From an uncultured Pelagibacteraceae bacterium (lineage in GTDB: Bacteria; Pseudomonadota; Alphaproteobacteria; Pelagibacterales; Pelagibacteraceae), in assembly GCA_902632445.1 (NCBI GenBank), contig CACPCL010000002.1:1-64000 (forward strand): a DNA stretch of 64,000 nucleotides, read 5' to 3'. The notes below the pieces were generated by a model. It was not told the DNA's origin, did no database searches, and was given only the letters and a program-made list of their open reading frames with translations. The translations under genes and the position numbers were made by a program. Shown in pieces: positions 45,884-53,570 of this stretch. The number at the start of each line of letters is the position of its first letter. Position 1 is the stretch's first letter.

Positions 45884-45958
45884 ACATCCTCCTAAACAAA
45901 TCAGTAGCTTAATCTAATTAGGCCATTGTTTTTATACCAATAATTGTTAAACTAATTT

Positions 45959-46444
45959 GTGAAGCGTAATAAACTAAATAATAAAGTGGCAATCATCATG
46001 GGGTCTAAATCAGACTACGCCGTAATGAAAGATTGTGAAAAAATTTTAAAGATTTTAAAGATTAAATTTCAAGTATCAATAGTAAGCGCACACAGAACAC
46101 CTAAAAGAATGTTTGAATTTGCTGAGACAGCCTCAAAAAATGGATTTGGTGTAATTGTAGCTGGAGCTGGTGGCTCAGCTCATTTACCAGGAATGGTAGC
46201 ATCTTTATCAAGTGTACCTGTAATTGGAGTTCCAATAGAGTCAAAAAAACTTAAAGGTTTAGACAGCTTATTATCAATAGTGCAAATGCCGAAAGGTTGT
46301 CCAGTTGCTACTATGGCTATAAACGGATCAATGAATGCTGGATTATTAGCGGCTTCAATTATTGGAAATTTTGATGAAAAAATAAAATCAAATTTCGAAA
46401 AGTGGAAACGTTTGCAAACTAAATCTATTAAAAAAAAACCTTAG
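45959..46444 (+). CDS. purE: N5-carboxyaminoimidazole ribonucleotide mutase PurE
   Basis: Purine biosynthesis step that moves the carboxylate of N5-CAIR to give CAIR. The core IIMGSKSDYAVM, SAHRTP and GAGGSAHLPGMVAS are intact. The frame starts with GTG at 45959 (MKRNKL...); a second GTG nine codons later is also possible. It has 161 residues. purK follows 4 bases downstream. Confidence 0.93.
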   Translation: MKRNKLNNKVAIIMGSKSDYAVMKDCEKILKILKIKFQVSIVSAHRTPKRMFEFAETASKNGFGVIVAGAGGSAHLPGMVASLSSVPVIGVPIESKKLKGLDSLLSIVQMPKGCPVATMAINGSMNAGLLAASIIGNFDEKIKSNFEKWKRLQTKSIKKKP

Positions 46445-46448
46445 TAAA

Positions 46449-47492
46449 ATGTCTATAAGCACCTTAGGAATCATTGGTTCAGGTCAATTAGGTTCATTGT
46501 TATGCCAGGCGGCAAAAAAACTAAATGTGAAAACCGTAGTTATATCTGATGATGAAAACGGCCCAGCTAAAAACTACTCAGATGAATTTATTTATTCAAA
46601 ATATGAAAACAAAGATAATATTAAAAAATTTCTGAAAAAAGTAGATATTATTACTTATGAATTTGAAAATATTCCGATAGATATATTAAAAGACATAAAT
46701 ATTAAAAAAAAGGTCCTTCCTAAACCTGAAATAAATAAGATTGTCCAAAATAGAAAATTGGAGAAAACTTTTGTTAACAACCTTGGAATTAAAACTACTA
46801 ATTGGGCATTTATTAAGTCAGCTAAAGATGTACAAAAAAACGAAAAATTATTACCTGGGATTTTGAAGACTAATACCCTAGGTTATGATGGTCATGGCCA
46901 ATATGTTTTAAATACATTAGCAGATGTTAAAAAAGATTGGTGTTTTACTGCGGATTATATTTTAGAAAAAAGAGTTAATTTGAAAAAAGAAATTTCTGTA
47001 GTTGTTACAAGGTTCAAAAATGGGGAGATTTATATTTACGAGCCTATTGAAAATATCCATAAAGACCAAATTCTAAAATACTCTAAAATACCAGCTGATA
47101 TTAAATCAGATATTTTCCAAAAAGCCCAAGATTATGCCAACTTGATTGCAAATAAGTTGGATTATATCGGCACAATGTGTGTTGAATATTTTATCGATCA
47201 AGAAGAAAACTTATTAGTAAATGAAATTGCACCTCGGGTTCATAATTCAGGTCACTTAACTATTAATGCATTTAACATTAGTCAATTTGAAAATCATATT
47301 CGGGCTGTTTGTGGACTTAAAAGAGAAAATGTAAAGAAAATAGCAAACGCTGAGATGAAAAATATATTAGGTAGCGAAATACAAGATTATAGAAAGAAAT
47401 CTTTTAAAACTGATGAATACTTTTTTGATTATGAAAAAAAAATTATTAAAGAAAAAAGAAAAATGGGTCATCTGACGATTTTAAAAAAGTAA
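46449..47492 (+). CDS. purK: N5-carboxyaminoimidazole ribonucleotide synthase PurK
   Basis: ATP-grasp enzyme carboxylating AIR with bicarbonate, partner of PurE. The start TLGIIGSGQLGSLLCQAA is the family N-terminus. ATP-grasp blocks include GILKTNTLGYDGHGQ, CVEYFID and NEIAPRVHNSGH. It has 347 residues. It ends 2 bases before the opposed dioxygenase gene. Confidence 0.93.
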   Translation: MSISTLGIIGSGQLGSLLCQAAKKLNVKTVVISDDENGPAKNYSDEFIYSKYENKDNIKKFLKKVDIITYEFENIPIDILKDINIKKKVLPKPEINKIVQNRKLEKTFVNNLGIKTTNWAFIKSAKDVQKNEKLLPGILKTNTLGYDGHGQYVLNTLADVKKDWCFTADYILEKRVNLKKEISVVVTRFKNGEIYIYEPIENIHKDQILKYSKIPADIKSDIFQKAQDYANLIANKLDYIGTMCVEYFIDQEENLLVNEIAPRVHNSGHLTINAFNISQFENHIRAVCGLKRENVKKIANAEMKNILGSEIQDYRKKSFKTDEYFFDYEKKIIKEKRKMGHLTILKK

Positions 47493-47494
47493 AA

Positions 47495-48298
47495 CTATTT
47501 AATTGTAATCCGATGCATTATACGGCTACAATTTTTTATTTCGCTTGCTTTATGCATCACACTTAGATTATCCCAAAGAACTAAATCACCTTTAGACCAC
47601 TCATAAGAGAATATAAACTCTTCTTTATTTACATGGTTAATAAGAAAGTTCTTAATTTTTTCACCTTCATCTATATTTTTAATCTTTAAAAGATGGCCTG
47701 GTGAAACATATAATGTCTTTTGTCCATTAACCTTTTGAACGATTGGGTGCTCAGCTTCCAAAACTTTTGCTGATTGTATTCCAGCTCTCTTTTCTAATTC
47801 AAGTCTGGTTTTACTAATTGGTCCAGCAGATGAAAAAACGCCTTTAGCATTTTTAATCTTTTGTTTAATTTCATCTGGAAGATTTTTGTAAGCATTAAAA
47901 CCAGAGGAAAAAATAGTATTGCCTTGGCCTTCGGGGATTTCTATTCCCATCAACATAGTATATCTCGGTCTATTATTTTCTAAATATGATGTATCCTGAT
48001 GAAGCCAAGACCCTCCAAAAGCTAAACTTTTATCACTAGGTTTTCTCTCTAAAACATTAATATAAGGAAAATTCTTTAACCCTTTTAATCTAGGATACTC
48101 TACTAACTGCCCAATAGATTTTGCAAAATTTTGGTATGCATTAGAGTCCAAATTTTGCTTTTTGATAAAAATAACACCGTATTTATTAAGTATATCCTTA
48201 ATTTGAATCGCTAAGCCGCTATTTAATTTATTTAGATTTACATCATTGATGTAAGCACCAACGTTATTTTTACCTGGAGTAATAGAAACAGAATTCAT
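47495..48298 (-). CDS. TauD/TfdA-family Fe(II)/2-oxoglutarate dioxygenase
   Basis: Non-haem iron oxygenase, 267 residues. Iron ligands are HQD in SWLHQDTSY and the distal His in LWDNLSVMHKAS; the 2-oxoglutarate Arg is in SRIMHRITI. Family members attack taurine, phenoxyacids or related substrates; this substrate is unknown. It starts one base after the HMCES-like gene stop and is last in a four-gene minus-strand cluster. Confidence 0.86.
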   Translation of the reverse strand: MNSVSITPGKNNVGAYINDVNLNKLNSGLAIQIKDILNKYGVIFIKKQNLDSNAYQNFAKSIGQLVEYPRLKGLKNFPYINVLERKPSDKSLAFGGSWLHQDTSYLENNRPRYTMLMGIEIPEGQGNTIFSSGFNAYKNLPDEIKQKIKNAKGVFSSAGPISKTRLELEKRAGIQSAKVLEAEHPIVQKVNGQKTLYVSPGHLLKIKNIDEGEKIKNFLINHVNKEEFIFSYEWSKGDLVLWDNLSVMHKASEIKNCSRIMHRITIK

Positions 48299-48925
48299 TT
48301 AGTTCAGTGAATTTATAATTGATGGATCATTATTAATTGGATTATTAACATCTTTTGAAATCTCATGAAACTTTAAATTGGGTGGTTTAATAGAGTTCAA
48401 TATTTCCATTGCATCTTTTTTAATGTTCAAATAATTATTAATCTGGCTTTGATTAATAATCATTGGTTCTCTGTGATGAATGGTACTAATTTTTTCAGTA
48501 GCCTCTCTTGTAATTATACAAAACTGGTCATTTTGATATATACCTGCAAGATACATTAATTCGTCATTTTCCTTTGTAAAATAATATGGAGTTTTCGTTT
48601 TATCTTCTCTCTTCCATTCATAGTATCCATCAGCTGGAATAATACATCTTGATGTCTGAATAAGACTCTTAAAAGTAACTTTTTCCATAAGAGTTTCTCT
48701 TCTTGCATTAATAAGAGGAGAAAACTTTTCTAATTTTTTAGACCAACTCGGAACTAATCCCCACTCATAAAGCTCAAGAGCCTTACCATTTGAATAGGAT
48801 TTTATTACAGGTAACTTTTGAGTTGGGTGTGCATTATAATTATCTATATCTTCAACCTTTATGTCTGTTTTTACCAAATCAGCTGTTTTAGTAACTGGTT
48901 TTCGAATACTATATCTTCCACACAT
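48299..48925 (-). CDS. SOS-response-associated peptidase, HMCES/YedK family
   Basis: Protein that forms a covalent crosslink with abasic sites in single-stranded DNA. The catalytic Cys2 is exposed by Met removal in MCGRYSIRKP. The INARRETL block, ADGYYEWKRE and the His in TIHHREPMII complete the active site. It has 208 residues. Its start overlaps the stop of the 36-aa ORF (TAATG). Confidence 0.93.
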   Translation of the reverse strand: MCGRYSIRKPVTKTADLVKTDIKVEDIDNYNAHPTQKLPVIKSYSNGKALELYEWGLVPSWSKKLEKFSPLINARRETLMEKVTFKSLIQTSRCIIPADGYYEWKREDKTKTPYYFTKENDELMYLAGIYQNDQFCIITREATEKISTIHHREPMIINQSQINNYLNIKKDAMEILNSIKPPNLKFHEISKDVNNPINNDPSIINSLN

Positions 48926-49035
48926 TATTTATTTTTTCTCTCTCTTTTAAGCTTTCTCTTTTCTTTTAAAGATAACTTTGCTTTTTTCATGAAGCTCCTA
49001 TCTTTTTTGCTTTTGCCTGAGTATCTTTTTGACAT
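48925..49035 (-). CDS. Candidate 36-aa highly basic small protein
   Basis: ORF starting MSKRYSGKSKKDR and ending LKRERKNK. It fits exactly between two genes: its ATG begins 2 bases after the FAH gene stop, and its TAA overlaps the HMCES start (TAATG). About half of its residues are Lys or Arg. No Shine-Dalgarno is evident, so it would rely on coupling. The tight placement argues for a real gene. No known family recognised. Confidence 0.55.
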   Translation of the reverse strand: MSKRYSGKSKKDRSFMKKAKLSLKEKRKLKRERKNK

Positions 49036-49037
49036 AA

Positions 49038-49874
49038 TTATTCGTCTATTATTTCATGAAATTGTTCACCTAGTCCATCTACTTTTAGGTGAAGTTTGTC
49101 GCCTGCCTTAAGAAATTCAGGTTTTTCCATTTCCATTGCTGTCCCAGCAGGCGTTCCAGTTGTGATAATTGTCCCTGGATATAAAGTCATAAATTGACTT
49201 AAATGAGAAATTAAAAAATCAAAATTGAAAATCATTCTTTCTGTATTCCCAGTTTGTCTTCTGTTGCCATTTACATCTAAAGTTAAATTAATATTATTTA
49301 GATTATTAATTTCATCTTTGGTTACAAGATAGGGCCCTGTTGGTCCTGCTATAGATTTACCTTTAATCCATTGACCTCCCCTTTCTTTTTGCCAAGTTCT
49401 TTCAGATATGTCGTTGACAATACAATAGCCAAATACGTAATCTTGAGCGTTTTTCTCATCAATATATTTTCCTTCTCGACCAATAATCATGCCAACTTCA
49501 ACTTCGTAATCCATTTTGCTAGCAGACTTAGGTTTTATTATTTGATCATTAGGACCTTGAATACATCCAGAGCTTTTATTAAAAACAATAGGTTCATTCG
49601 GTAATTTTGACTTAGTTCCTTCCGCATGCGCTTTGTAATTTAAACCGATTGCCAAAAAATCTACAGGATTAGATATACAAGCTCCAATCCTAGCATCTGA
49701 GTTTATTTCCTTTAGCTCTGATAATTTAATCTTTTTTAATTTGTTTAATGTTTCTTCATTAATAGTTTGGGGATTTAAATCTTTAACATGATTTGATAGA
49801 TCTCTCATAATATTATTATTATCTAAGGCAGCAACAATTTCTCTGCCAGCTTCACCAACCCTTAATAATTTCAT
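49038..49874 (-). CDS. Fumarylacetoacetate hydrolase (FAH) family protein
   Basis: Metal-dependent hydrolase or isomerase/decarboxylase of the FAH fold, 278 residues. AIGLNYKAHAEG starts the FAA domain, and the metal-binding ExE is in DYEVEVGMIIG, with GYCIVNDISERTWQ after it. The C-terminal TITTGTPAGTAMEM is conserved. It probably acts in aromatic or acyl-pyruvate catabolism. It is first in the cluster FAH, 36-aa ORF, HMCES, dioxygenase. Confidence 0.88.
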   Translation of the reverse strand: MKLLRVGEAGREIVAALDNNNIMRDLSNHVKDLNPQTINEETLNKLKKIKLSELKEINSDARIGACISNPVDFLAIGLNYKAHAEGTKSKLPNEPIVFNKSSGCIQGPNDQIIKPKSASKMDYEVEVGMIIGREGKYIDEKNAQDYVFGYCIVNDISERTWQKERGGQWIKGKSIAGPTGPYLVTKDEINNLNNINLTLDVNGNRRQTGNTERMIFNFDFLISHLSQFMTLYPGTIITTGTPAGTAMEMEKPEFLKAGDKLHLKVDGLGEQFHEIIDE

Positions 49875-49898
49875 GAGATAATTTTAGCTATGAAACAA

Positions 49899-50345
49899 CT
49901 ATTTTACAAACCTTTTAATTCTTTCTTCAGTCGTAGTATCCGGACCACCATAAGGCGTCTCGTAAGAGTTCGTTCTAGTCAAGACATCAATTCCTTTAGT
50001 GAAGATAAAAATAAAGAAGATTATAAAAAAAACTGCAAATATTTTTGCAGGATTATAATTACCTGACTGGAAAACGCTGACAGGTTGTTCCTGTTTTTTG
50101 TGAAAAAATTTAAATGTTAAGTAAACTGCAATTATTAAACCGATGTGTGCCATTACTACCCCAGCCCAGCCAAAAATGAAAGAAGTTACACTAAAAACGT
50201 ACAAACTAAAGACAGTTGACCATACGAATGATAGGACTATTAAAATTTGCAGTCTTACTGATTTAGGTAAGCTTCTTAAATCGTTCTTTGAGTCATCAAA
50301 CATGATATTAGCAGCTTCTTGCATCCAATTTTTAAAACTTTCCAT
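49899..50345 (-). CDS. Predicted membrane protein of unknown function
   Basis: 148 residues. Hydrophobic segments are at about 32-54, 58-80 and 103-120. The N-terminal ~30 residues are amphipathic and cytoplasm-like, and the C-terminal ~27 residues (GGPDTTTEERIKRFVK) are polar. It lies 24 bases upstream of the FAH gene and 48 bases downstream of the flavodoxin-fold gene, same strand. No family recognised. Confidence 0.7.
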   Translation of the reverse strand: MESFKNWMQEAANIMFDDSKNDLRSLPKSVRLQILIVLSFVWSTVFSLYVFSVTSFIFGWAGVVMAHIGLIIAVYLTFKFFHKKQEQPVSVFQSGNYNPAKIFAVFFIIFFIFIFTKGIDVLTRTNSYETPYGGPDTTTEERIKRFVK

Positions 50346-50393
50346 AATTGATTATATTAAATTATTTAAACGAAAGATTCATTAATTACTTTT

Positions 50394-51002
50394 TCACAGG
50401 TTCCTAGCTAATTTTTTTACTCTATTCATGTATTTTTCGAATATTCTTTTATCAAGTTGGGGCAATACTGAGTAAAATCTGAGGTATTTTGTTTTAAGAC
50501 CACCAAGTTGAAATACAGACTTTTTAATTCTTCTGTATGGAATATTATCAAAAAATGAAAAATTCCAATAACTCACCATAGGTCCACCGTAGCTTATTGC
50601 AATGATTCCTAACTTTCCTTTCATAGCACCCGGAACTGGGTAACCATAATTTTTAAAAAACTTACTACCAGGAATTAGTGATCTATAAGAAAAATACCAT
50701 TTGGGATGTAAACACCAATCTATGAAATTTTCAGTGATGCTTGATAATCTTAAATTATGGCAGGGGCTGATTAAAAACATTACATCACAATCCTCTAATC
50801 TTTTCCTATAATCCAAAACTAATTGAGGAGGAGGATTAACCTCTTGATTGTAAAAAGGTAATTGATCTTTTTCTTCAAATAAATTTATTAAATCAATTTT
50901 ATGACCATTTTTTTCTGCTTCATTAATAAATGTATCTCTTACAGCGCAGTTAAAAGAAGTTTTAGAATTAGGGTGTCCATATATGATACAAATTTTTTTC
51001 AT
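50394..51002 (-). CDS. NAD(P)H dehydrogenase/oxidoreductase with flavodoxin-like fold
   Basis: NQO1/KefF-type FMN-dependent oxidoreductase, 202 residues. The N-terminal KKICIIYGHPNSKTSFNCAV is the flavin-phosphate loop of the family, and FLISPCHNLRLSS and IAISYGGPMVSYW form the rest of the flavin site. Likely reduces quinones or similar electrophiles. It overlaps the 48-aa membrane ORF by one base (TAATG). Confidence 0.82.
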   Translation of the reverse strand: MKKICIIYGHPNSKTSFNCAVRDTFINEAEKNGHKIDLINLFEEKDQLPFYNQEVNPPPQLVLDYRKRLEDCDVMFLISPCHNLRLSSITENFIDWCLHPKWYFSYRSLIPGSKFFKNYGYPVPGAMKGKLGIIAISYGGPMVSYWNFSFFDNIPYRRIKKSVFQLGGLKTKYLRFYSVLPQLDKRIFEKYMNRVKKLARNL

Positions 51003-51148
51003 TAATCTTCTTTCTCATTTTTACGTATCAGAAAGCCTGAACCTATCCCTACCGCAATAGCTGAAATAACCCATGAATACTCTTGTTCACTGAAAAGAAC
51101 TAGGAGACCAAAACCTATAATGATTACACCTAATAGCTTATTATCCAT
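51002..51148 (-). CDS. Candidate 48-aa two-helix membrane small protein
   Basis: ORF starting MDNKLLGVIIIGFG and ending LIRKNEKED. Residues ~4-20 and ~26-42 are hydrophobic, with a short polar turn (SEQEYS), so it would cross the membrane twice. Its TAA overlaps the ATG of the flavodoxin-fold gene, a classic coupling arrangement. It is too short for usual gene callers. Its start codon overlaps the -35 region of the divergent transcript at 51148. Confidence 0.6.
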   Translation of the reverse strand: MDNKLLGVIIIGFGLLVLFSEQEYSWVISAIAVGIGSGFLIRKNEKED

Positions 51149-51170
51149 TGACAAATATATAAGTTATAAT
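51148..51170 (+). promoter_or_regulatory. Candidate promoter of the 63-aa gene transcript
   Basis: A perfect -35 TTGACA is at 51148-51153 and a perfect -10 TATAAT is at 51165-51170, but with only 11 bases between. A -10-like TAAAGT at 51170-51175 gives a 16-base spacer to TTGACA. Either way a start near 51180 is likely, just before the folded leader. Confidence 0.5.
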
Positions 51171-51182
51171 AAAGTTTCATTA

Positions 51183-51247
51183 CCCATATGTCATGGGAAA
51201 AAAGACTCGGCATTCGACATGCCGGACCTATAAAGGGTTGCAAAGTC
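51183..51247 (+). ncRNA. Candidate structured 5' leader RNA
   Basis: Four short stems can form together. Stem A: CCCAT (51183-51187) with ATGGG (51193-51197). P1: GACT (51204-51207) with AGTC (51244-51247). Inside P1, P2: CGGCAT (51208-51213) with ATGCCG (51219-51224), and P3: ACCT (51226-51229) with GGGT (51235-51238). P1-P3 make a compact three-way junction ending 11 bases before the Shine-Dalgarno AAAGGAG. The segment is much more GC-rich than its surroundings. It may be a cis-regulatory RNA or a ribosomal-protein-type leader. Confidence 0.5.
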
Positions 51248-51269
51248 GGTAGAAATGAAAGGAGTTGCT

Positions 51270-51461
51270 ATGGATAGATTTAGCAAACTGTATGGAAATT
51301 CTGCCGTGAAAAAAGCTGAGCAGAAACTTTCAATGCAGTTAAGTAAAAACCAAAAAGCCCCAGAAGCTAATGGAAATGGTACAGCGGGTTATATGGTAAA
51401 AAGCGGAAAAAATTCTGGCAAAATTTTAAAGCATTTAAAAAGAGATAAAAATCAGCTTTAA
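51270..51461 (+). CDS. 63-aa basic protein of unknown function
   Basis: I choose the ATG at 51270 (MDRFSKLYGNS) because AAAGGAG (51258-51264) lies 5 bases before it; an in-frame ATG at 51255 overlaps that site. The protein is basic and polar (SAVKKAEQKLSMQLSKNQKA..., then GYMVKSGKNSGKILKHLKRD) with no membrane segment. It forms its own short transcription unit with the folded leader and a following hairpin. Family not recognised. Confidence 0.65.
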   Translation: MDRFSKLYGNSAVKKAEQKLSMQLSKNQKAPEANGNGTAGYMVKSGKNSGKILKHLKRDKNQL

Positions 51462-51473
51462 AAAAACTTTATA

Positions 51474-51499
51474 GGGTGGGGACTTTAAAATCCCCACTC
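51474..51499 (+). terminator. Hairpin terminator after the 63-aa gene
   Basis: GGGTGGGGA (51474-51482) and TCCCCACTC (51491-51499) form a 9-bp stem (one G-T pair) with an 8-base loop CTTTAAAA. It is 12 bases after the stop. No clear U-run follows. It separates the short transcript from rlmN at 51520. Confidence 0.65.
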
Positions 51500-51519
51500 A
51501 AGTCATTATTATCATCTCA

Positions 51520-52611
51520 ATGGAAAAACAAAATTTTTATGATCTTAACTTTGATCAACTTAAATCTTTTTTGATTGAAAAAGGTGAAGTCGAGCCAAAA
51601 AAGGCGAAGATGAGATCTCAACAACTCTTTAATGCAGTTTATAAAAAAAATATTAAAAGTTTTGATGAGCTTACAACACTTGGAGTTGGACTAAGAGGCA
51701 AGATCAAAGATTTGATTAGTTTAGAAAAACCGAAAATTATAGATGTTCAAAAATCTAAGGATGGGACTATAAAATTTCTTTTAGAGCTTAAAGATAAACG
51801 TAATGTTGAGACAGTCCTCATCCCGGATAAATCTCAAAGCAGATATACAATTTGTTTATCCGTATCAGTGGGTTGTTATCTCTCTTGCGAATTTTGTGCA
51901 ACAGCTCAAATTTCAAAAAAATTAGTAAGGAACTTATCACCAGGAGAAATAATTTCGCAAATAATTTTAAGTAAAGATTATATTAATGATTGGTCAACAC
52001 AGAAAAAAATAACTAATCAAGTATTGATGGGTGAAGGCTCGCCTTTTCTGAACTTAGATAATGTAAAAGTTGCTATAGACAATTCAAAAAATAAAGATGG
52101 CTTGGAGTACGGAAGAACTAGAATTACAGTAAGTACTGTAGGAGTAGGAACTAAAAAAGATAATTTAGATGCTATTGAATGGGCTGCAAATGAATTAGAT
52201 GTTTATCTTGCGTGGAGTTTACATAGTTCTATACCAAATCACAGATCAGAATTAATGCCAATTAATGATAAATATTCAATTAATTCATTATTACCAAAAC
52301 TAAAAAAATATTATGAAAAAACAAAATTGCCAATTTTTATCGAATGGATATGTTTAGATGAAAACTTAACGGATGAACATGCTAGAGAATTAATTAAGAT
52401 CATGAAAAAAGTTCCCTCAAAATTGAATTTAATTGAGTTTAATCCTCTTTCAAACAAAGATTTTAAACCAGCAACTCAAGAAAATATAGATAAGTTTTCT
52501 AAAACAATTCAAGAAGCTGGATTCCTTTCTTTGTTTAGAAGAAGTAGGGGTAGAGACATAAATGCATCTTGTGGATCGCTAGCGAATAGTAAAGCTATGC
52601 TCAATGGATAA
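51520..52611 (+). CDS. rlmN: 23S rRNA/tRNA adenine-C2 methyltransferase RlmN
   Basis: Radical-SAM enzyme that methylates A2503 of 23S rRNA. The cluster-binding CxxxCxxC is Cys119, Cys123, Cys126 (CYLSCEFC), and the catalytic resolving Cys351 is in NASCGSL near the C-terminus. It has 363 residues. It overlaps the ADP-ribosylglycohydrolase gene by 8 bases. Confidence 0.95.
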   Translation: MEKQNFYDLNFDQLKSFLIEKGEVEPKKAKMRSQQLFNAVYKKNIKSFDELTTLGVGLRGKIKDLISLEKPKIIDVQKSKDGTIKFLLELKDKRNVETVLIPDKSQSRYTICLSVSVGCYLSCEFCATAQISKKLVRNLSPGEIISQIILSKDYINDWSTQKKITNQVLMGEGSPFLNLDNVKVAIDNSKNKDGLEYGRTRITVSTVGVGTKKDNLDAIEWAANELDVYLAWSLHSSIPNHRSELMPINDKYSINSLLPKLKKYYEKTKLPIFIEWICLDENLTDEHARELIKIMKKVPSKLNLIEFNPLSNKDFKPATQENIDKFSKTIQEAGFLSLFRRSRGRDINASCGSLANSKAMLNG

Positions 52612-53554
52612 TTTACATATTTTTTTAGGCGCAACAGTGGCGGATGCAGCAACTAGACCTTTACATTGGGTGTACGATCCAAAAAAGTTAAAGAAATATA
52701 TTAAGGGAAAAAAAGAAATAGCTTTTTTGAAAAAAAATAAAAGTCCTTTCTATAACATTAAAACTGGAAATGTCTCTGGATATAATGACGTTGGACAGGT
52801 AATGTTTAGGACTTTGCTTTCTTCAAAGAAAAAAAAAGATGTTCTTAAAAATTTCAAAAAAAATGTAATTAAAAACTTTGGCCCGGGCTCAAATTATTGG
52901 AAAAATTTAAAACTGAGAAAAAAATATAAAAAAGTGAAATGGAAAAAACCCATGAATGGTCCATGGATTCATCAGAATATCTTAGAGACTATACAAAATA
53001 TCAAATCTAAGAAAATTATCACTGGTGGTACTAAAGTAAACGAGTCCGATGGTTATTGTGCTGCTTTGCCTTATTTTCTTTTCAACGATAAAGAAAAAGA
53101 AATTAAAAAGGTTATTAAATCTGTAGCTAATTCAAGAATAAATGAAAAGTATGCTTTATCTAAGTTAAAGATCATAGATTTAGCTAATAAAAAAGATAGA
53201 AATCCTGTTCAATCTTTTGTTAAAAAATACAAAAAGAATAAATATTTTAAAGACGTGATTACAAATATTAAAAAAGTTTTAAAACTAAAAAACCAAAATC
53301 ATATATTGACTGTAAGAAAGTTTGGAAAAGCTTGTAGTTATCCTGGTACATTTATGGGATCAATTCATGCGATTATAACATCCAACAGCTATAAATCTGC
53401 TATTACAAAAACGATTAAAGCTGGTGGTTGCAATTGTTCAAGAGCAAATTTTGTTGGAGCATATTTCGCAGCATTAAAACCAGAGAGTATTCCAAGCCAC
53501 TGGGTTAGAAGAACTTTGCCAGCAAAAAATATTTTGAAATATATTAATTCTTAA
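52604..53554 (+). CDS. ADP-ribosylglycohydrolase family protein
   Basis: DraG-like hydrolase fold. GATVADAATRPLHWVYDPKKL is the family start, and YNDVGQV and SDGYCAALPYFL carry acidic and polar residues around the metal site. GSIHAIITSNSYKSAITKTIKAGGCNCSRANFVGAYF matches the C-terminal helix block of DraG (AIxxGGDTDT region), though the canonical GGDTD is GGCNC here. That change suggests altered or lost dinuclear metal chemistry. It is 316 residues and coupled to rlmN. Substrate unknown. Confidence 0.78.
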   Translation: MDNLHIFLGATVADAATRPLHWVYDPKKLKKYIKGKKEIAFLKKNKSPFYNIKTGNVSGYNDVGQVMFRTLLSSKKKKDVLKNFKKNVIKNFGPGSNYWKNLKLRKKYKKVKWKKPMNGPWIHQNILETIQNIKSKKIITGGTKVNESDGYCAALPYFLFNDKEKEIKKVIKSVANSRINEKYALSKLKIIDLANKKDRNPVQSFVKKYKKNKYFKDVITNIKKVLKLKNQNHILTVRKFGKACSYPGTFMGSIHAIITSNSYKSAITKTIKAGGCNCSRANFVGAYFAALKPESIPSHWVRRTLPAKNILKYINS

Positions 53555-53570
53555 TGTGGTATATTAATCT

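Larger units (their letters stand above)
45647..45958 (+). other. 312-base region between ybgC and purE, containing a small ORF
   Basis: The longest gap in the window. It holds a 40-codon ORF with a strong Shine-Dalgarno (45761-45883, listed separately) and a possible promoter (45671-45699). The remainder is AT-rich with no tRNA, hairpin terminator or riboswitch I can recognise. The last 75 bases lead into purE without an obvious Shine-Dalgarno. Confidence 0.5.
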
